From contig OX336339.1 in assembly GCA_946902875.1 (NCBI GenBank), positions 21,173,349-21,237,348 on the forward strand: a stretch of DNA of 64,000 bases, read 5' to 3'. Position numbers and translations under genes: made by a program. The first letter of the stretch is position 1, and each line of letters starts with the position of its first letter. Positions 62,640-64,000 of the stretch are shown here, piece by piece. A model generated the notes under the pieces. The model searched no databases. It had not been told where the DNA came from and was given only the letters and a program-made list of their open reading frames with translations. This DNA is from Nematopogon swammerdamellus (Eukaryota; Arthropoda; Insecta; Lepidoptera; Adelidae).

Positions 62640-62862
62640 TTTTTTTTATAGTAAGCGCGACATGTGGCGCCGAGCCACCCATAAGGTGTCTAGCGTCGCC
62701 CATGGACATTCGGTCGCATGTGGGGGCTGCTCATGCCATGCCGGCCTGACAGGTGCCCGTTCACGCCTCTTTTGAAGGACCCAAGACTGTACTTGGGGGG
62801 AAATATGTGGGCAGGGAGAGCGTTCCAGAGTTTACCAGTACTGTGGAGGAAAGAGTGTGTCT
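62640..62862 (-). pseudogene. LINE C-terminus, second copy of the 1645 family
   Basis: 'GTGGCGCCGAGCCACCCATA', 'AGGTGTCTAGCGTCGCCCAT', 'CATGCCGGCCTGACAGGTGC' and 'GGGCAGGGAGAGCGTTCCAG' match 1655-1860 closely. On the - strand these give the 'WNALP' end and the 3' UTR. Confidence 0.8.
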
Positions 62863-63329
62863 GCCGGTTAAAAATTTATTTGTATAGAACATGAACGTAC
62901 AGGTCTTAGTCCAACCAAAGAAAATACACCTTTAGCAAACAAAAGGAAACTTATGGTCTGAAAATGAATTATGATTTTCAATGTATTTTTTTATTTATAG
63001 GGTTCCGTACATTAAAAAAGGAAAAACGGAACCCTTATAGAATTACTTTGAAGTCTGTCTGTTCGTCTGTCACAGCTTATTTTCTCCGAATCTACTGAGT
63101 GTAGAATGTAGAAATTTGGTACATAGCGTTTTTTCGTTTTATGTTATTTGGAAAACCTTAGTACCTACTTAGAAATGAATGCGGTGGATAAGTGGTCGCA
63201 GTCTAGTAACCCCAGACAAACGTAGCCAAATAATGACTAAGCAGAAATGGTTTTATAATAAAATATACATTCGAACAAACACAAGCATACCTAAGGTACA
63301 TGCACACACACCGTGCACATCCATCCATA
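62863..63329. other. AGGGTTCCGTA-type scrap and unassigned DNA
   Basis: 63000-63070 has 'AGGGTTCCGTACATTAAAAA' and AACGGAACCCTTATAG followed by TCTGTCTG, like 22986-23145. No gene was recognised. Confidence 0.45.
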
Positions 63330-63945
63330 TCCATACTAATATTATAAATTCGAAAGTAACTCTGTTGTCTGTCTGTCTGTTACCTTTTCACGCCTAAACC
63401 GCTGAACAGATTTCGATAAAATATTACACGGAGATGAATTGCATCCCGAGGACGGACATAGGCTACTTTTTGTCTCAAAAAACAACCCTTAAGGGGGTGA
63501 AATAGAGGATGAAAGTTTGTATGGGGAACTCAGCATTTCTTAAGTTAGGGATATGACAATTTATATTAGGGCTTTTGGTATGAAATAAAGAAACGTGTTT
63601 TAGCGTTTTTGCTAAATCAACCCTTAAATTAAAATAGGGGTTGATTTCAAAATTAGATTTTAGGATTTTATGAAATTTTGTACGGAGCTGAATTGCATCC
63701 TGAGGAAGAACATAGGCTACCTTTTGTCTCAAAAAAACAACCCTTAAGGGGGTGAAATAGGGGATGAAAAAATGTATGGGGAACCCATCATTTCTCAAGT
63801 TAGGGATATGAAAATTCATATTTAGGCTTTTGGTATAAAATAAAGAATTACGTGTTTCAGCGTTTTTGCTAAATCAACCCTTAAATTAAAATAAGGGATG
63901 ATTTAAAAATTAGGTTTTAGGATTTTAAATGATTTTAAATAATTG
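63330..63945 (+). repeat. Interspersed repeat E, copy 2, tandem dimer
   Basis: After CCATACTAATATTATAAATT and a TCTG block, the body (about 255 bp) is present twice: 'AACAACCCTTAAGGGGGTGA' at 63481 and 63736, 'TTGCTAAATCAACCCTTAAA' in both. The family also occurs as a single unit, reversed, at 38275-38640. Confidence 0.8.
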
Positions 63946-64000
63946 TATCCATACTGGGGGTGGTTTTGAAGAGTGGGGTTGAGGTACGGGGGAGGAGTCC
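63946..64000. other. Window edge, unassigned
   Basis: A G-rich end; too short to interpret. Confidence 0.3.

Overview
The window looks like nuclear DNA of an insect, most likely a moth or butterfly. It is AT-rich and has no operons or long open reading frames. It is dense in repeats that I associate with lepidopteran genomes: Helitron-type ends with the CCCGCGGCTTCGCTCGCG block, an interspersed family bounded by AGGGTTCCGTA and TTGGCCGGTTTTT, AACCGACTTCAAAA elements, SINEs, and decayed LINE 3' ends. The assignment rests on pattern recognition; no database search was possible.

No complete host gene is visible. The best host coding signals are a 60-bp GC-rich internal exon with strong splice sites at 21580-21639 (+) and a possible 3'-terminal exon at 43715-43866 (+). 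The simplest reading is that most of the window is intron or intergenic DNA around a host gene on the + strand.

Layout. 0-11 kb: a LINE C-terminus on the - strand (1645-2290), two copies of a LINE 3'-tail repeat, a SINE, a 248-bp fold-back element and a Helitron. 11.4-16.6 kb: a nearly perfect 580-bp tandem duplication, a 68-bp minisatellite, a fragment with a PD-(D/E)xK-like motif, a 1.7-kb imperfect palindrome of the same minisatellite bounded at both ends by Helitron-type termini, and a reverse-transcriptase fragment with the FADD motif. 17-22.4 kb: a fold-back element, a second PD-(D/E)xK-like open frame, and the host exon. 24.5-32 kb: many SINE copies in both orientations. 32-38.3 kb: a full AGGGTTCCGTA element, a hAT-type MITE with a perfect 8-bp target-site duplication, the longest minisatellite array (about 28 units) and a hexanucleotide array. 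38.3-50.6 kb: SINEs, LINE ends, MITEs, the second candidate exon, and a 1,021-bp Transib-like element (45420-46440). 51-64 kb: more SINEs, CR1-like and RTE-like LINE C-termini, and a tandem-dimer repeat.

Two observations stand out. The first is the Transib-like element. It has CACAGTG ends, a 5-bp CGACG target duplication, and nonamer-like ACAAAAATC/CCAAAAATC boxes 23 and 13 bp inside the heptamers, which closely resembles V(D)J recombination signals. The second is a modular SINE superfamily: at least two families share one central domain but carry different heads (tRNA, tRNA/5S rRNA chimera, and a third non-tRNA head) and different 3' tails, one of which matches the tail of a LINE in the same window.
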